A stretch of DNA of 10,346 bases from contig JAILGO010000026.1 in the NCBI GenBank assembly GCA_024696725.1, positions 1 to 10,346 of the forward strand. Reading direction: 5' to 3'. Shown here piece by piece: positions 1 through 6,982 of this stretch; positions within the stretch are counted from its first letter, which is position 1; each line of letters begins with the position of its first letter. The stretch comes from Eubacterium sp. (GTDB lineage: Bacteria > Bacillota > Clostridia > Oscillospirales > Acutalibacteraceae). The notes beneath the pieces were generated by a model. That model saw only the letters and a program-made list of their open reading frames with translations. It searched no databases and was not told the DNA's origin. The translations under genes were made by a program, and so were the position numbers.

Positions 1-962
1 AGGGTTACGGTATTTTCGCTTCCGTACTTCTGACGGATAAGCGCGTAGCTTCCGTCCTCGCAGAGCTCATAGAAATAGAGGAAGCCGTTAACGAGTACTG
101 GACTTTTAATCTCGTCAAGCGGAGCGGACGCTCTGAATTCGCGAGCCTTTTCCTTACCTTTGATATCAACGCTCATGAATTTAATATCGCTGATTCCGTC
201 GAGAGTAAAGAACACGCGTTTAAGTGAAACGCCCGTAAGCGTCATTTTTTCGTCAACCGAATTATAGAGAGTCTTTTCCCTGAGCTTGTCAAAATTCATA
301 ACGCAGAGTCTGTTATCGGTCGTAACGTAGAAAACTCTGTTATCGTAGACGTAGGCGTGTCTTACCTTTTCGGCAAGCGGCTCAGCCTTCTGAGAGGTTT
401 TCTGAAGGCGGTAAAGCTTTTTATCACGGTTATTAACATAGTAAAGATAATCGCCTCTTAAATTAAGCGAGGAAAGTCTGTCGGCTGTTTTATAAATCCG
501 CGTATAACCTTCGGTCGAGGGATTAAAGCGATATATACCGTCGCCGTTTACTATATGGTAGATATAGGTTAAATCGCTTCCGACGAGTCCGCCGTTAAGA
601 ATATTTCCGAGCTGATTTCCCTTTTTCGAGTCGTCGGTTTTAAATTCCTCAATAGGAAGATAGCCGAGCGGCTCCGCCGCAGGCTTTTCGGTAGTCGTTA
701 CGGTTGTCGTAACGGTCGTGCTTACGGTTTCGGGTTCGGAGGTTACCGAAACCACCGAGAGCACCTTTTTAGGAACGAGCGACATCAAATCGAAGTCCGG
801 GCTAATAACCTTAATGGTGATTATAAAAGCCGCAAGAGCTACCGCAACCATACCTATAAACAGGAGTATCGTTTTACCGACAGAGCCTTTTTTCTTTTTC
901 TTTGCCCTTTCGACTCTGATTTCGTCGGAATTCGGGTTATCAAAATAGTTTTCGTTTTTCAT
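1..962 (-). CDS. Membrane-anchored DUF5050-like beta-propeller protein (3' end outside window)
   Basis: The reading frame is open from ATG at 962 to the left edge (320 codons), so the C-terminus is missing. Seen: a charged cytoplasmic N-terminus ending in a Lys cluster (residues 21-25), one hydrophobic helix at about 31-51, a Thr-rich linker at about 81-91, then a region starting near residue 115 with GNQLGNILNGGLVGSD followed by repeated short strands such as YIYH and DYLYYVN. From family knowledge, the GN-x-x-GNI-x-NGGLV start and the IYY/LYYVN-type strands are typical of DUF5050 propeller-like proteins of Clostridia, whose function is unknown. The propeller should lie outside the membrane. 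Its ATG overlaps the proA stop (TAATG) and has no clear ribosome binding site, so translation probably depends on reinitiation after proA. A link to proline synthesis is not implied by the protein itself. Confidence 0.8.
   Translation of the reverse strand, partial: MKNENYFDNPNSDEIRVERAKKKKKGSVGKTILLFIGMVAVALAAFIITIKVISPDFDLMSLVPKKVLSVVSVTSEPETVSTTVTTTVTTTEKPAAEPLGYLPIEEFKTDDSKKGNQLGNILNGGLVGSDLTYIYHIVNGDGIYRFNPSTEGYTRIYKTADRLSSLNLRGDYLYYVNNRDKKLYRLQKTSQKAEPLAEKVRHAYVYDNRVFYVTTDNRLCVMNFDKLREKTLYNSVDEKMTLTGVSLKRVFFTLDGISDIKFMSVDIKGKEKAREFRASAPLDEIKSPVLVNGFLYFYELCEDGSYALIRQKYGSENTVT
690..722 (-). repeat. Degenerate Thr/Val codon repeat (TTV-T linker)
   Basis: Residues 81-91 of the DUF5050-like protein read STTVTTTVTTT, built from a degenerate four-codon (12-base) period of ACN and GTN codons. 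It forms the linker between the membrane helix and the propeller. The third-position bases differ between copies, so it is an old or selected repeat and not a fresh tandem duplication. Confidence 0.5.
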
Positions 963-2203
963 TATCTTATCTGTCCGTCTCCGTAAATTAAATACTTTGT
1001 TGAGGTTAACTGTTCGAGTCCCATAGGTCCTCTCGCGTGAAGCTTCTGGGTTGAAATTCCGATTTCCGCGCCGAGACCGAACTCGCCGCCGTCAGTAAAC
1101 CTTGTAGAGGCGTTAACGTAAACAGAGGAGCTGTCGATACACTGTAAAAATCTTTCCGCGTTAGCGCTGTTTCGCGTAACTATAGCTTCGCTGTGGCCTG
1201 TTGAATGTTCGTTAATATGCTCAATCGCTTCTTCAAGAGAATCAACCGTTTTAACGCTGATAATATAATCGAGATACTCGGTATAAAAATCCGTTTCGTC
1301 GACAGGCTTTATATCGGGACACGCAGCCCTCGCTCTTTCATCGCCGCGGATTTCGGTATTCTTTTCGTCAAGCCTTGCCTTAATTGCAGGCAGGGCTTCA
1401 TTAATAATCTTACTGTGAATAACAAGGCTTTCGCAGGCGTTGCACACGCTGATGCGCTGAGTCTTGGCGTTAAAAATTATTTCCGCCGCCATATTAATAT
1501 CCGCGCTTTCGTCGACGAAGATATGGCAGTTACCCGAGCCGGTCTCTATAACGGGTACGGTTGAATTCGATACAACCGCTTTGATTAAGCCTTTTCCTCC
1601 TCGGGGAATAAGGCAGTCAAGATAACCGTTCATCGTCATCATCTCATTTGCCGACTCACGCGAGGTATTCTCAACGAGCTGAATACAGTCCTCGGGGAAG
1701 CCTGCGCTTTTAAGCGCGCCGCGCATTACTTCGCAGATTGCCTTATTTGAGTTAATAGCCTCCTTGCCGCCTCTGAGAATAACTGCGTTACCGCTTTTAA
1801 GGCAGAGAGCGGCAGCGTCGGCGGTTACGTTAGGACGGGCTTCAAAAATAATACCGATTACGCCGATAGGCACGGTGATTTTCTTAATTAAAAGTCCGTT
1901 ATCCTTTTTATATTCATAAACGGTTTTTCCGCAGGCGTCCTCAAGCGCCGCCACCTCGCGCACGCCGTCGGCTATTCCCTTAATTCTCTCTTCGTTAAGC
2001 ATAAGACGGTCGAGAAGTCCGTCGCCGAGTCCCGCGTTTTTTCCGTTTTCGAGGTCGGTTTTATTCGCTTCAATTATCTTTCCGGCATTTTCCGTCAAGC
2101 CGTCGGCAATAGCGATAAGCGCTCTGTTTTTATCCTGAGAGGTTACCGAGGATAAAAAAATCTGAGTCCCTTTTGCTCTTTTTCCGAGTTCCTTTACTGT
2201 CAT
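962..2203 (-). CDS. proA: Glutamate-5-semialdehyde dehydrogenase (gamma-glutamyl phosphate reductase)
   Basis: Cytosolic enzyme of proline synthesis that reduces gamma-glutamyl phosphate to glutamate-5-semialdehyde with NADPH. The chosen ATG at 2203 gives 413 residues, the normal family length. A TTG 16 codons upstream would lie inside proB and adds no conserved sequence. Seen: VPIGVIGIIFEARPN (111-125), LKSGNAVILRGGKEA (135-149), the catalytic cysteine region NAKTQRISVCNA with Cys254, the family signature V-x5-AIEHINEHSTGHSEAI (320-341), and the conserved C-terminal block from VNAST through FGLGAEIGIST to GPMGLEQLT. Many family members have Pro where this protein has Ile251, which is a mild variation. 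The gene follows proB with one base between stop and start (TAATATG) and a weak GGTGA site, so coupling to proB is likely. The downstream gene overlaps its stop codon. proC is not in the window. Confidence 0.97.
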   Translation of the reverse strand: MTVKELGKRAKGTQIFLSSVTSQDKNRALIAIADGLTENAGKIIEANKTDLENGKNAGLGDGLLDRLMLNEERIKGIADGVREVAALEDACGKTVYEYKKDNGLLIKKITVPIGVIGIIFEARPNVTADAAALCLKSGNAVILRGGKEAINSNKAICEVMRGALKSAGFPEDCIQLVENTSRESANEMMTMNGYLDCLIPRGGKGLIKAVVSNSTVPVIETGSGNCHIFVDESADINMAAEIIFNAKTQRISVCNACESLVIHSKIINEALPAIKARLDEKNTEIRGDERARAACPDIKPVDETDFYTEYLDYIISVKTVDSLEEAIEHINEHSTGHSEAIVTRNSANAERFLQCIDSSSVYVNASTRFTDGGEFGLGAEIGISTQKLHARGPMGLEQLTSTKYLIYGDGQIR

Positions 2204-2204
2204 A

Positions 2205-2990
2205 TTATTCACCGTCCGCAATAAATTTTGTACCGACGTTTTCACCGTCAAGCACCTTATACATTTTTGAGGGCTTCGAGCCGTTCATTATGATTACGGG
2301 AATTCCGTTTTCCGTCGCGTTCCGAGCCGCGATAAGCTTTGAGCGAAAGCCGCCCGTTCCCGACCTGCCCGCGCCTCCTGCGAATTCAAATATTTCGGGA
2401 GTGATTTTTTCAACGGTTTCGATAAGCTTCGCGTTCTGATTTTCGCTCGGGTTCGAATCGTACAGTCCGTCGGTATCGGTAAGCATAATAAGCATATCGG
2501 CGTCCGTAAGCACGGCGACGGTTGAGGAAAGGCAATCGTTATCGCCGTTTATAAGCTCGTCAACCGAGACGCTGTCGTTTTCGTTCACTATCGGGATAGC
2601 GTTATATTTTAAAAGCTGATTAAAGGTATCGAGAAGATGAGCCTTACTCTCCTCATTTTTCATTTCCTCGCTTGTAAAAAGAAGCTGGGAAACGATTACG
2701 CCGTATTCCGAAAAGAATTTATCGTATAAGAACATCAGCTCGCCCTGACCGATAGCCGCAGCAGCCTGAAGTCCCTCGGTCGTATCGGGTCTTTCGTTGA
2801 GTCCGAGCTTTCCCGCTCCGACGCCGACGGCGCCCGAGGATACGAGAATGACCTCGTGTCCCATATTATGAAAATCCGCAAGCACCGAAACGAGCTTCTG
2901 CATAGCCCGGATATTAGTCTTTCCGGTTTTGTGAGTCAAGGTTGAGGTTCCGACCTTTACAACAATTCTTTTATTATCGAATTCGCCCAT
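2205..2990 (-). CDS. proB: Glutamate 5-kinase, short form without PUA domain
   Basis: Cytosolic kinase that phosphorylates glutamate to gamma-glutamyl phosphate, the first and usually feedback-controlled step of proline synthesis. With the ATG at 2990 it has 261 residues. A TTG 15 codons upstream adds a non-conserved tail and sits close to the likely transcription start. Seen: the amino-acid kinase start VVKVGTSTLT (10-19), SSGAVGVGAG (51-60), the substrate-binding NENDSV (137-142) and GDND (149-152), DTDGLYD (172-178), and the nucleotide-binding GTGGFRSKLIAA (211-222). The protein ends right after the kinase domain. The C-terminal PUA domain of the longer (about 367-residue) enterobacterial enzyme is absent, as in many Bacillota. 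It is the first gene of the proB-proA-DUF5050 operon, with a near-consensus promoter just upstream. A GGGG element lies 10 bases before the ATG. Confidence 0.97.
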   Translation of the reverse strand: MGEFDNKRIVVKVGTSTLTHKTGKTNIRAMQKLVSVLADFHNMGHEVILVSSGAVGVGAGKLGLNERPDTTEGLQAAAAIGQGELMFLYDKFFSEYGVIVSQLLFTSEEMKNEESKAHLLDTFNQLLKYNAIPIVNENDSVSVDELINGDNDCLSSTVAVLTDADMLIMLTDTDGLYDSNPSENQNAKLIETVEKITPEIFEFAGGAGRSGTGGFRSKLIAARNATENGIPVIIMNGSKPSKMYKVLDGENVGTKFIADGE

Positions 2991-3023
2991 AGTTATACTA
3001 CCCCATAATATATAATCTGTAAT

Positions 3024-3052
3024 ATTATAGCACAACGCGGAACAGGTTTCAA
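3024..3052 (-). promoter_or_regulatory. Sigma-A-type promoter of the proBA operon
   Basis: On the minus strand, TTGAAA (3052-3047) is separated by exactly 17 bases from TATAAT (3029-3024). That is five of six matches at -35 and a perfect -10. The predicted start near 3017 leaves a leader of about 27 bases to the proB ATG, too short for a riboswitch or T-box. No operator-like palindrome was seen. Confidence 0.85.
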
Positions 3053-3061
3053 CAAATTTAA

Positions 3062-3091
3062 TACATAATTAGAAAAAATTGACACATAATA
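3062..3091 (+). promoter_or_regulatory. Candidate sigma-G (forespore) promoter of ypeB
   Basis: TACATA at 3062-3067, a 17-base spacer and CATAATA at 3085-3091 lie directly upstream of ypeB. The known sigma-G consensus has a -35 near GMATA and a -10 near CATNHTA with 17-18 spacing. The -10 fits fully and the -35 differs only at the G. The predicted start near 3098 leaves a leader of about 20 bases that contains the GGAGG site. A TTGACA at 3079-3084 has no properly spaced sigma-A -10. Short-motif matches in AT-rich DNA can be chance, but the fit to the gene's expected regulon raises the odds. Confidence 0.55.
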
Positions 3092-3118
3092 GCCGTGAAA
3101 GCAGTTTGGAGGTTAAAT

Positions 3119-4447
3119 ATGAAAAGAAGAAATGTAATACGGCTAACGACGCTTACGCTCTGTCTTATAGCCGCGCTTGCGTCATTTACAATTATAAAAA
3201 CGAATAATATGAACGACTATAAAAACAGTCTTGAGGTGAGCTACCGTCAGTCGCTTTCGGAGCTTAACGATTATCTTGAAACTGTGAACACGGACCTCAA
3301 CAAAGGGCTTTATTCCAACTCCCCCGCTCAGCTTCGCGAAATCAGCCGCGACCTGCTCGCACAGTGTACGGCGGCTAAAAACGCGGTGAGCAGACTGCCG
3401 GTTTCACAGCTTGAGCTCGGTAACGCCTATAAATTTTTATCTCAGGCGAGCGACTACGCGGGATACCTCGGCGAAAAGGCGCAGAAAGGCGAGACGGTAA
3501 GCGAAAGAGAGCATAATAATCTTAAAATGCTTTCGGGCTACGCTTCAAAGCTTTCGGAAGCGGTGAACGATATGGTAAGGACCGCCGAAAGCGGCGCGAA
3601 AATCACCGAGGGAACGGTAAAAAACGCGGCTAAGGTAAATACCTCGGCGCTCTCAAAAAGCTTTTCGGAAAGCGCGAAAAGCTTCGAGAGCTTCCCCACT
3701 CTTCTATACGACGGTCCGTTCTCGGACAGCGTGCTGAACAAGGACAGCGAGCTTCTTAAAAATGCCGAAAAAAAGGATAAAAAGGAATGTCTGAGCGCTG
3801 CCGCAAGGGCGCTCGGGAAGGACGGGAAAAGATTCTCTTACGCGGGCGACAGCGACGGCAGGCTTCCCTCTTATTATTTCAACAGCGGAAGGTACTCCGT
3901 GCTTGTAACAAAAAGAGGCGGGTATATAAAGCAGATTATATATTCGGGGATGATAAGCGAGAGCAATATCAGCGAAAAAAACGCCTGTGAGCTCGCGGGC
4001 GAATACCTCGCTAAAATCGGCTATACGGATATGAAGCAGAGCTATTATTCGGTTCACGAAAATATATGTACGGCAAACTTCGCATACGCGAAAAAAGGGG
4101 TTTACGCTTACAGCGATTTAATCAAGGTTTCGGTTTCGATGGCTGACGGAAAAATCCTCGCGCTCGACGCCTCAACCTATCTTACGAATCACAGGAAAAG
4201 AGCGCCGTTCAGGGCGAAAATTTCTCGGGAAAACGCGAAAAAAAGGCTCTCCCCGTACCTCACGGTTAACGGCGTGAAGCCCTGCGTAATTCCAAAGAAA
4301 AACGGGAAAGAGGCGCAGTGCTGGGAATTCTTCTGCACAAGCAGGGACACGGGCGAGGACGCTCTTATTTATATCAACGCAAAAAGCGGAGACGAGGAGG
4401 ATATTATGCTTCTTCTCTATTCCGATAACGGAACGCTCGTAAAATAA
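3119..4447 (+). CDS. ypeB: Germination protein YpeB (PepSY domains)
   Basis: YpeB is a spore protein which in Bacillus is needed for stable deposition of the cortex-lytic enzyme SleB, so that the spore cortex is degraded on germination. The ATG at 3119 has a perfect GGAGG six bases upstream and gives 442 residues, the usual length. An in-frame GTG at 3095 is rejected. Seen: one N-terminal membrane helix (about 7-27), then an alpha-helical domain with family features SYRQSLSELNDYL (41-53), AVSRLPVSQLEL (89-100) and the hallmark FPTLLYDGPFSD (192-203), then about three PepSY-like repeats at roughly 223-282, 285-352 and 367-430. These include AYSDLIKVSVSMADGKILALDAS and a final ALIYINAKSGDEED block (the first spans 330-352). 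It diverges from proB, and the lipoprotein gene follows 60 bases later. No sleB lies beside it. It implies descent from a spore former. Confidence 0.9.
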   Translation: MKRRNVIRLTTLTLCLIAALASFTIIKTNNMNDYKNSLEVSYRQSLSELNDYLETVNTDLNKGLYSNSPAQLREISRDLLAQCTAAKNAVSRLPVSQLELGNAYKFLSQASDYAGYLGEKAQKGETVSEREHNNLKMLSGYASKLSEAVNDMVRTAESGAKITEGTVKNAAKVNTSALSKSFSESAKSFESFPTLLYDGPFSDSVLNKDSELLKNAEKKDKKECLSAAARALGKDGKRFSYAGDSDGRLPSYYFNSGRYSVLVTKRGGYIKQIIYSGMISESNISEKNACELAGEYLAKIGYTDMKQSYYSVHENICTANFAYAKKGVYAYSDLIKVSVSMADGKILALDASTYLTNHRKRAPFRAKISRENAKKRLSPYLTVNGVKPCVIPKKNGKEAQCWEFFCTSRDTGEDALIYINAKSGDEEDIMLLLYSDNGTLVK

Positions 4448-4507
4448 ATGTATAAATCCGTTTTCGGCGCAAACAATAAAGTAAGAAAAAATGAAAGGAA
4501 AACAATT

Positions 4508-4825
4508 ATGAAGAAAATTATTACTGTAATCGCGGCGGTTATTATCGCGGCGGCAATCCTTACGGCTTGCAGAAACGGCGGCGACACGCTCGGCACGACG
4601 AAAAACACGACCTCCGCTTCTACAACGACAACCTCAACAACGGAAAGCAGAGCCGACGAGGCTATGACGGATATGGGCGAGGGTCTGAGCGAAGCGGGCA
4701 GCGAAATTAAGGACAGAGCCGATAAGGTCGGCGACGATATCGGTGAGGGCGTTGACGACGCGGCTGACGGAGTCGGCGGAGCGGTTGACGAGGCAGGAGA
4801 CGCAGTTTCGGACGCGCTTGACTAA
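4508..4825 (+). CDS. Small lipoprotein with Thr/Ser linker and Gly/Ala/Asp-rich tail
   Basis: I do not recognise a family. The ATG at 4508, with AAAGGA about eight bases upstream, gives 105 residues. An ATG at 4448 directly after the ypeB stop would bury the signal peptide and has no ribosome binding site. Seen: MKK plus a hydrophobic stretch ending in the lipobox LTAC (Cys21), predicting lipid attachment outside the membrane. Next comes a Thr/Ser-rich linker (about 30-47), then an acidic tail (about 49-105) rich in Gly, Ala, Asp and Val with repeated D-x-x-G/A-x-x-V patterns such as GVDDAADGVGGAVDEAGDAV. That spacing suggests a small-residue amphipathic helix, though this is inference. It sits between ypeB and a strong terminator, so it is probably co-transcribed with ypeB. 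A spore-membrane role is possible but rests only on context. Confidence 0.75.
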   Translation: MKKIITVIAAVIIAAAILTACRNGGDTLGTTKNTTSASTTTTSTTESRADEAMTDMGEGLSEAGSEIKDRADKVGDDIGEGVDDAADGVGGAVDEAGDAVSDALD

Positions 4826-4846
4826 AAGAGCTTCGGCTCTTTTTTT
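4824..4846 (+). terminator. Intrinsic terminator after ypeB and the lipoprotein gene
   Basis: An 8-bp stem AAAAGAGC/GCTCTTTT closes on a UUCG tetraloop (4832-4835) and runs into a T tract to 4846. It overlaps the last bases of the lipoprotein stop codon and separates this transcript from the pgk promoter. Confidence 0.92.
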
Positions 4847-4863
4847 ATTTAGTAAAATAATTG

Positions 4864-4892
4864 TTGCATATTGAATTGAAATAATATATAAT
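4864..4892 (+). promoter_or_regulatory. Sigma-A-type promoter of the pgk operon
   Basis: A perfect TATAAT at 4887-4892 has TTGCAT at 4864-4869, exactly 17 bases upstream. The -35 is moderate (TTG conserved). The likely start is near 4899, giving an AT-rich leader of about 48 bases with no obvious structure. The 121-base gap from 4826 to 4946 holds only the terminator tail, this promoter and the leader. Confidence 0.75.
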
Positions 4893-4946
4893 ATTAGCTG
4901 TTAAAATTTAAACAATCATTTAATTTAAGAAACGAGGTACATTTTA

Positions 4947-6143
4947 ATGAACGCTTTAAACAAAAAGACTATTGAAGATATCGACGTAAGAGGCAAGAGA
5001 GTTCTCGCGCGCTGCGACTTCAATGTTCCGCTTAAAGACGGCGTAATCACAAACGACAAAAGAATTGTTGCGGCTCTGCCCACAATCAAATACTTAATGG
5101 AAAACGGCGCTAAAGTCATCCTCTGCTCACATCTCGGCAGACCGAAGGGTGAATACAAGCCCGAATTCAGCCTTGCTCCCGTAGCGGCAAAGCTTTCCGA
5201 ATATCTCGGCACAGAGGTTAAGCTCGCCGAGGACGCAGAGGTTGTAGGCGCTAACGCTAAGGCTATGGCGGCTGACCTCAGGGAAGGCGAAGTTATGCTT
5301 CTTGAAAACGTAAGATACAGAGCTGAGGAAACAAAGAACGAGGAGAATTTCTCCAGGGAGCTTGCTTCTCTTGCAGACGTATTCGTTAACGACGCTTTCG
5401 GCACTGCTCACAGAGCTCACTGCTCAACAACGGGCGTTGCGGATTACCTTCCCGCAGTATGCGGTTACCTTATTCAGAAGGAAATCGAATTTATGGGCGG
5501 CGCTCTCGCTAACCCGAAGAGACCTCTCGTTGCTATTCTCGGCGGCGCAAAGGTAAGCGACAAAATCGGTGTTATCACAAACCTTATCGACAAGTGCGAC
5601 ACAATAATCATCGGCGGCGGTATGGCTTACACCTTTATGAAATATCTCGGTCACTCAATCGGTACCTCTCTTCTTGAGGCTGACTGGATTGAGAAGGCAG
5701 GCGAAATGATGAAGGACGCCGAGGCTAAGGGCGTTAAGTTCCTTATCCCCATCGACAATATCGTAGGTAAGGAATACGCAGAGGATACCGAGAATATGAT
5801 AGTTAATTCCGACGAAATTCCCGACGGCTGGATGGGTCTTGACATCGGTCCCGCTTCTCAGGAGCTTTTCGTAAACGCTATCAAGGGCGCAGGCACGGTT
5901 ATCTGGAACGGTCCTATGGGCGTTTCCGAATGGAAAGCGTTTGAAGGCGGCACGGTTGCAGTTGCTAACGCAGTTGCGGAAAGCGGCGCAATCTCAATCA
6001 TCGGCGGCGGCGACAGCGTTGCGGCAGTTACAAAGCTCGGCTTTGCCGACAAGATGAGCCACATCTCAACAGGCGGCGGCGCTTCCCTTGAATTCCTCGA
6101 GGGCAAGGAGCTTCCCGGTATCGCAGCATTAATGGATAAATAA
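4947..6143 (+). CDS. pgk: Phosphoglycerate kinase
   Basis: Cytosolic glycolytic enzyme that transfers phosphate from 1,3-bisphosphoglycerate to ADP, giving ATP and 3-phosphoglycerate. It is 398 residues, the standard bacterial length. Seen in order: RCDFNVPL (22-29), SHLGRPKG (61-68) and [13 protein letters not shown] (151-163), which are substrate-side features, then the hinge and nucleotide side [14 protein letters not shown] (197-210), GGGMAYTF (223-230), WNGPMGVSE (320-328), GGGDSVAA (353-360) and [15 protein letters not shown] (372-386). The ATG has GAGG nine bases upstream. It leads the pgk-tpiA-gpmI-clc operon, 23 bases before tpiA. Heavy use of GCT, GTT, CTT and AAG codons, compared with the GCG/AAA-richer ypeB next door, suggests high expression. 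Confidence 0.99.
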   Translation: MNALNKKTIEDIDVRGKRVLARCDFNVPLKDGVITNDKRIVAALPTIKYLMENGAKVILCSHLGRPKGEYKPEFSLAPVAAKLSEYLGTEVKLAEDAEVVGANAKAMAADLREGEVMLLENVRYRAEETKNEENFSRELASLADVFVNDAFGTAHRAHCSTTGVADYLPAVCGYLIQKEIEFMGGALANPKRPLVAILGGAKVSDKIGVITNLIDKCDTIIIGGGMAYTFMKYLGHSIGTSLLEADWIEKAGEMMKDAEAKGVKFLIPIDNIVGKEYAEDTENMIVNSDEIPDGWMGLDIGPASQELFVNAIKGAGTVIWNGPMGVSEWKAFEGGTVAVANAVAESGAISIIGGGDSVAAVTKLGFADKMSHISTGGGASLEFLEGKELPGIAALMDK

Positions 6144-6166
6144 TTAATAATATACGAGGTGCTAAA

Positions 6167-6934
6167 ATGAACAAGAAACTCAGAAAAGCAGTTATCGCGG
6201 GTAACTGGAAAATGAACAATACTCCCGCTGAGACGACAGCTCTTATTAACGAAATGAAGCCTCTCGTTGCAGGCGCTGACTGCGACGTTGTAATCTGCGC
6301 TCCGTTTATCGACCTTCAGGCTGCTCTTGAGGCTGCCGAGGGCTCAAACATCAAAATAGGCGCAGAGAACTGTCACTGGGCTGAAAAGGGCGCTTTCACG
6401 GGCGAGGTTTCCGCTCCGATGCTTAAGGCTATGGGCGTTCCCTACGTAATCATCGGTCACAGCGAAAGACGTCAGTATTTCGGCGAAACCGACGAAACCG
6501 TAAACAAGAGAGTACGCGCTGCGCTTGATTCCGGTCTTACCGTTATCCTTTGCGTCGGCGAGGTTCTTGAAGAGAGAGAGCAGGGCGTTACTTTTGAAAT
6601 CGTAGGCAAGCAGACCAAGGTTGCGCTTCAGGGCGTTACAGAGGACGAGCTTAAGAACGTTATAATCGCTTACGAGCCCGTATGGGCTATCGGCACCGGC
6701 AAAACGGCTACCGCTGACCAGGCTGACGAGGTTAACGGATATATCCGTGAGGTTATCGCAGGTCTTTACAGCAAGGAGGCTGCCAACGCTTTCGTAGTAC
6801 AGTACGGCGGTTCAATGAACGCAGGTAACGCCGAAGAGCTTCTCGATAAAGAGAACGTTGACGGCGGACTTATCGGCGGCGCTTCGCTTAAGGCAAACGA
6901 TTTTTCCGTAATCGTTAAGGCTGCAAGCAGATAA
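6167..6934 (+). CDS. tpiA: Triosephosphate isomerase
   Basis: Cytosolic enzyme that interconverts dihydroxyacetone phosphate and glyceraldehyde-3-phosphate, a dimeric TIM barrel. It is 255 residues, the usual size. All active-site parts are present: AGNWKMN (11-17, with Asn13 and Lys15), the electrophile His98 in IIGHSERR, the catalytic base Glu170 in AYEPVWAIGTGKTA (with the flexible loop at about 171-181), and the phosphate-binding QYGGSM (212-217) and GGLIGGASL (233-241). A GAGGTG ribosome binding site precedes the ATG by five to seven bases. It lies 23 bases after pgk with no terminator between, so the two are co-transcribed. A GC-rich hairpin lies just after its stop codon. Confidence 0.99.
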   Translation: MNKKLRKAVIAGNWKMNNTPAETTALINEMKPLVAGADCDVVICAPFIDLQAALEAAEGSNIKIGAENCHWAEKGAFTGEVSAPMLKAMGVPYVIIGHSERRQYFGETDETVNKRVRAALDSGLTVILCVGEVLEEREQGVTFEIVGKQTKVALQGVTEDELKNVIIAYEPVWAIGTGKTATADQADEVNGYIREVIAGLYSKEAANAFVVQYGGSMNAGNAEELLDKENVDGGLIGGASLKANDFSVIVKAASR

Positions 6935-6943
6935 GGATTTTAC

Positions 6944-6969
6944 GGGCGGATTAATTCCGCCCTTATTTT
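6944..6969 (+). terminator. Weak intrinsic-terminator or processing hairpin between tpiA and gpmI
   Basis: A 7-bp stem GGGCGGA/TCCGCCC (6944-6950 with 6956-6962) has a 5-base loop and is followed by TTATTTT. The T run is broken, and the gpmI ribosome binding site starts at 6971. It more likely causes partial termination or serves as an RNA-stability or processing element than as a full stop. Its sequence resembles the hairpin after gpmI. Confidence 0.5.
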
Positions 6970-6982
6970 AGGAGAAACCACT

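Noticed and set aside
718..948. Plus-strand reading frame of 76 codons opposite the DUF5050-like gene
   Set aside because: It has composition typical of antisense translation, no ribosome binding site, and lies fully within a well-supported minus-strand gene.
1205..1564. Plus-strand reading frame of 119 codons opposite proA
   Set aside because: It is the antisense shadow of a highly conserved proA region, with no family resemblance of its own.
2204..2251. In-frame TTG that would extend proA by 16 residues
   Set aside because: It lies inside proB, adds no conserved residues, and the ATG at 2203 fits the family length and the TAA-T-ATG coupling with proB.
2991..3035. In-frame TTG that would extend proB by 15 residues
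   Set aside because: It overlaps the perfect TATAAT promoter element at 3024-3029, so it would lie at or upstream of the transcript start.
3079..3084. TTGACA as a sigma-A -35 for ypeB
   Set aside because: No -10-like hexamer occurs 16-18 bases downstream (the 17-base position reads CAGTTT).
3095..3118. GTG start for ypeB eight codons upstream
   Set aside because: It has no ribosome binding site. The GGAGG at 3108-3112 is correctly placed for the ATG at 3119, and the GTG is close to the predicted transcript start.
4448..4507. ATG right after the ypeB stop as the start of the lipoprotein
   Set aside because: It would put 20 polar residues before the signal peptide and has no ribosome binding site, whereas the ATG at 4508 has AAAGGA at good spacing.
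4893..4946. Riboswitch or structured leader before pgk
   Set aside because: The leader is only about 48 AT-rich bases with no stable stem or recognisable conserved core.
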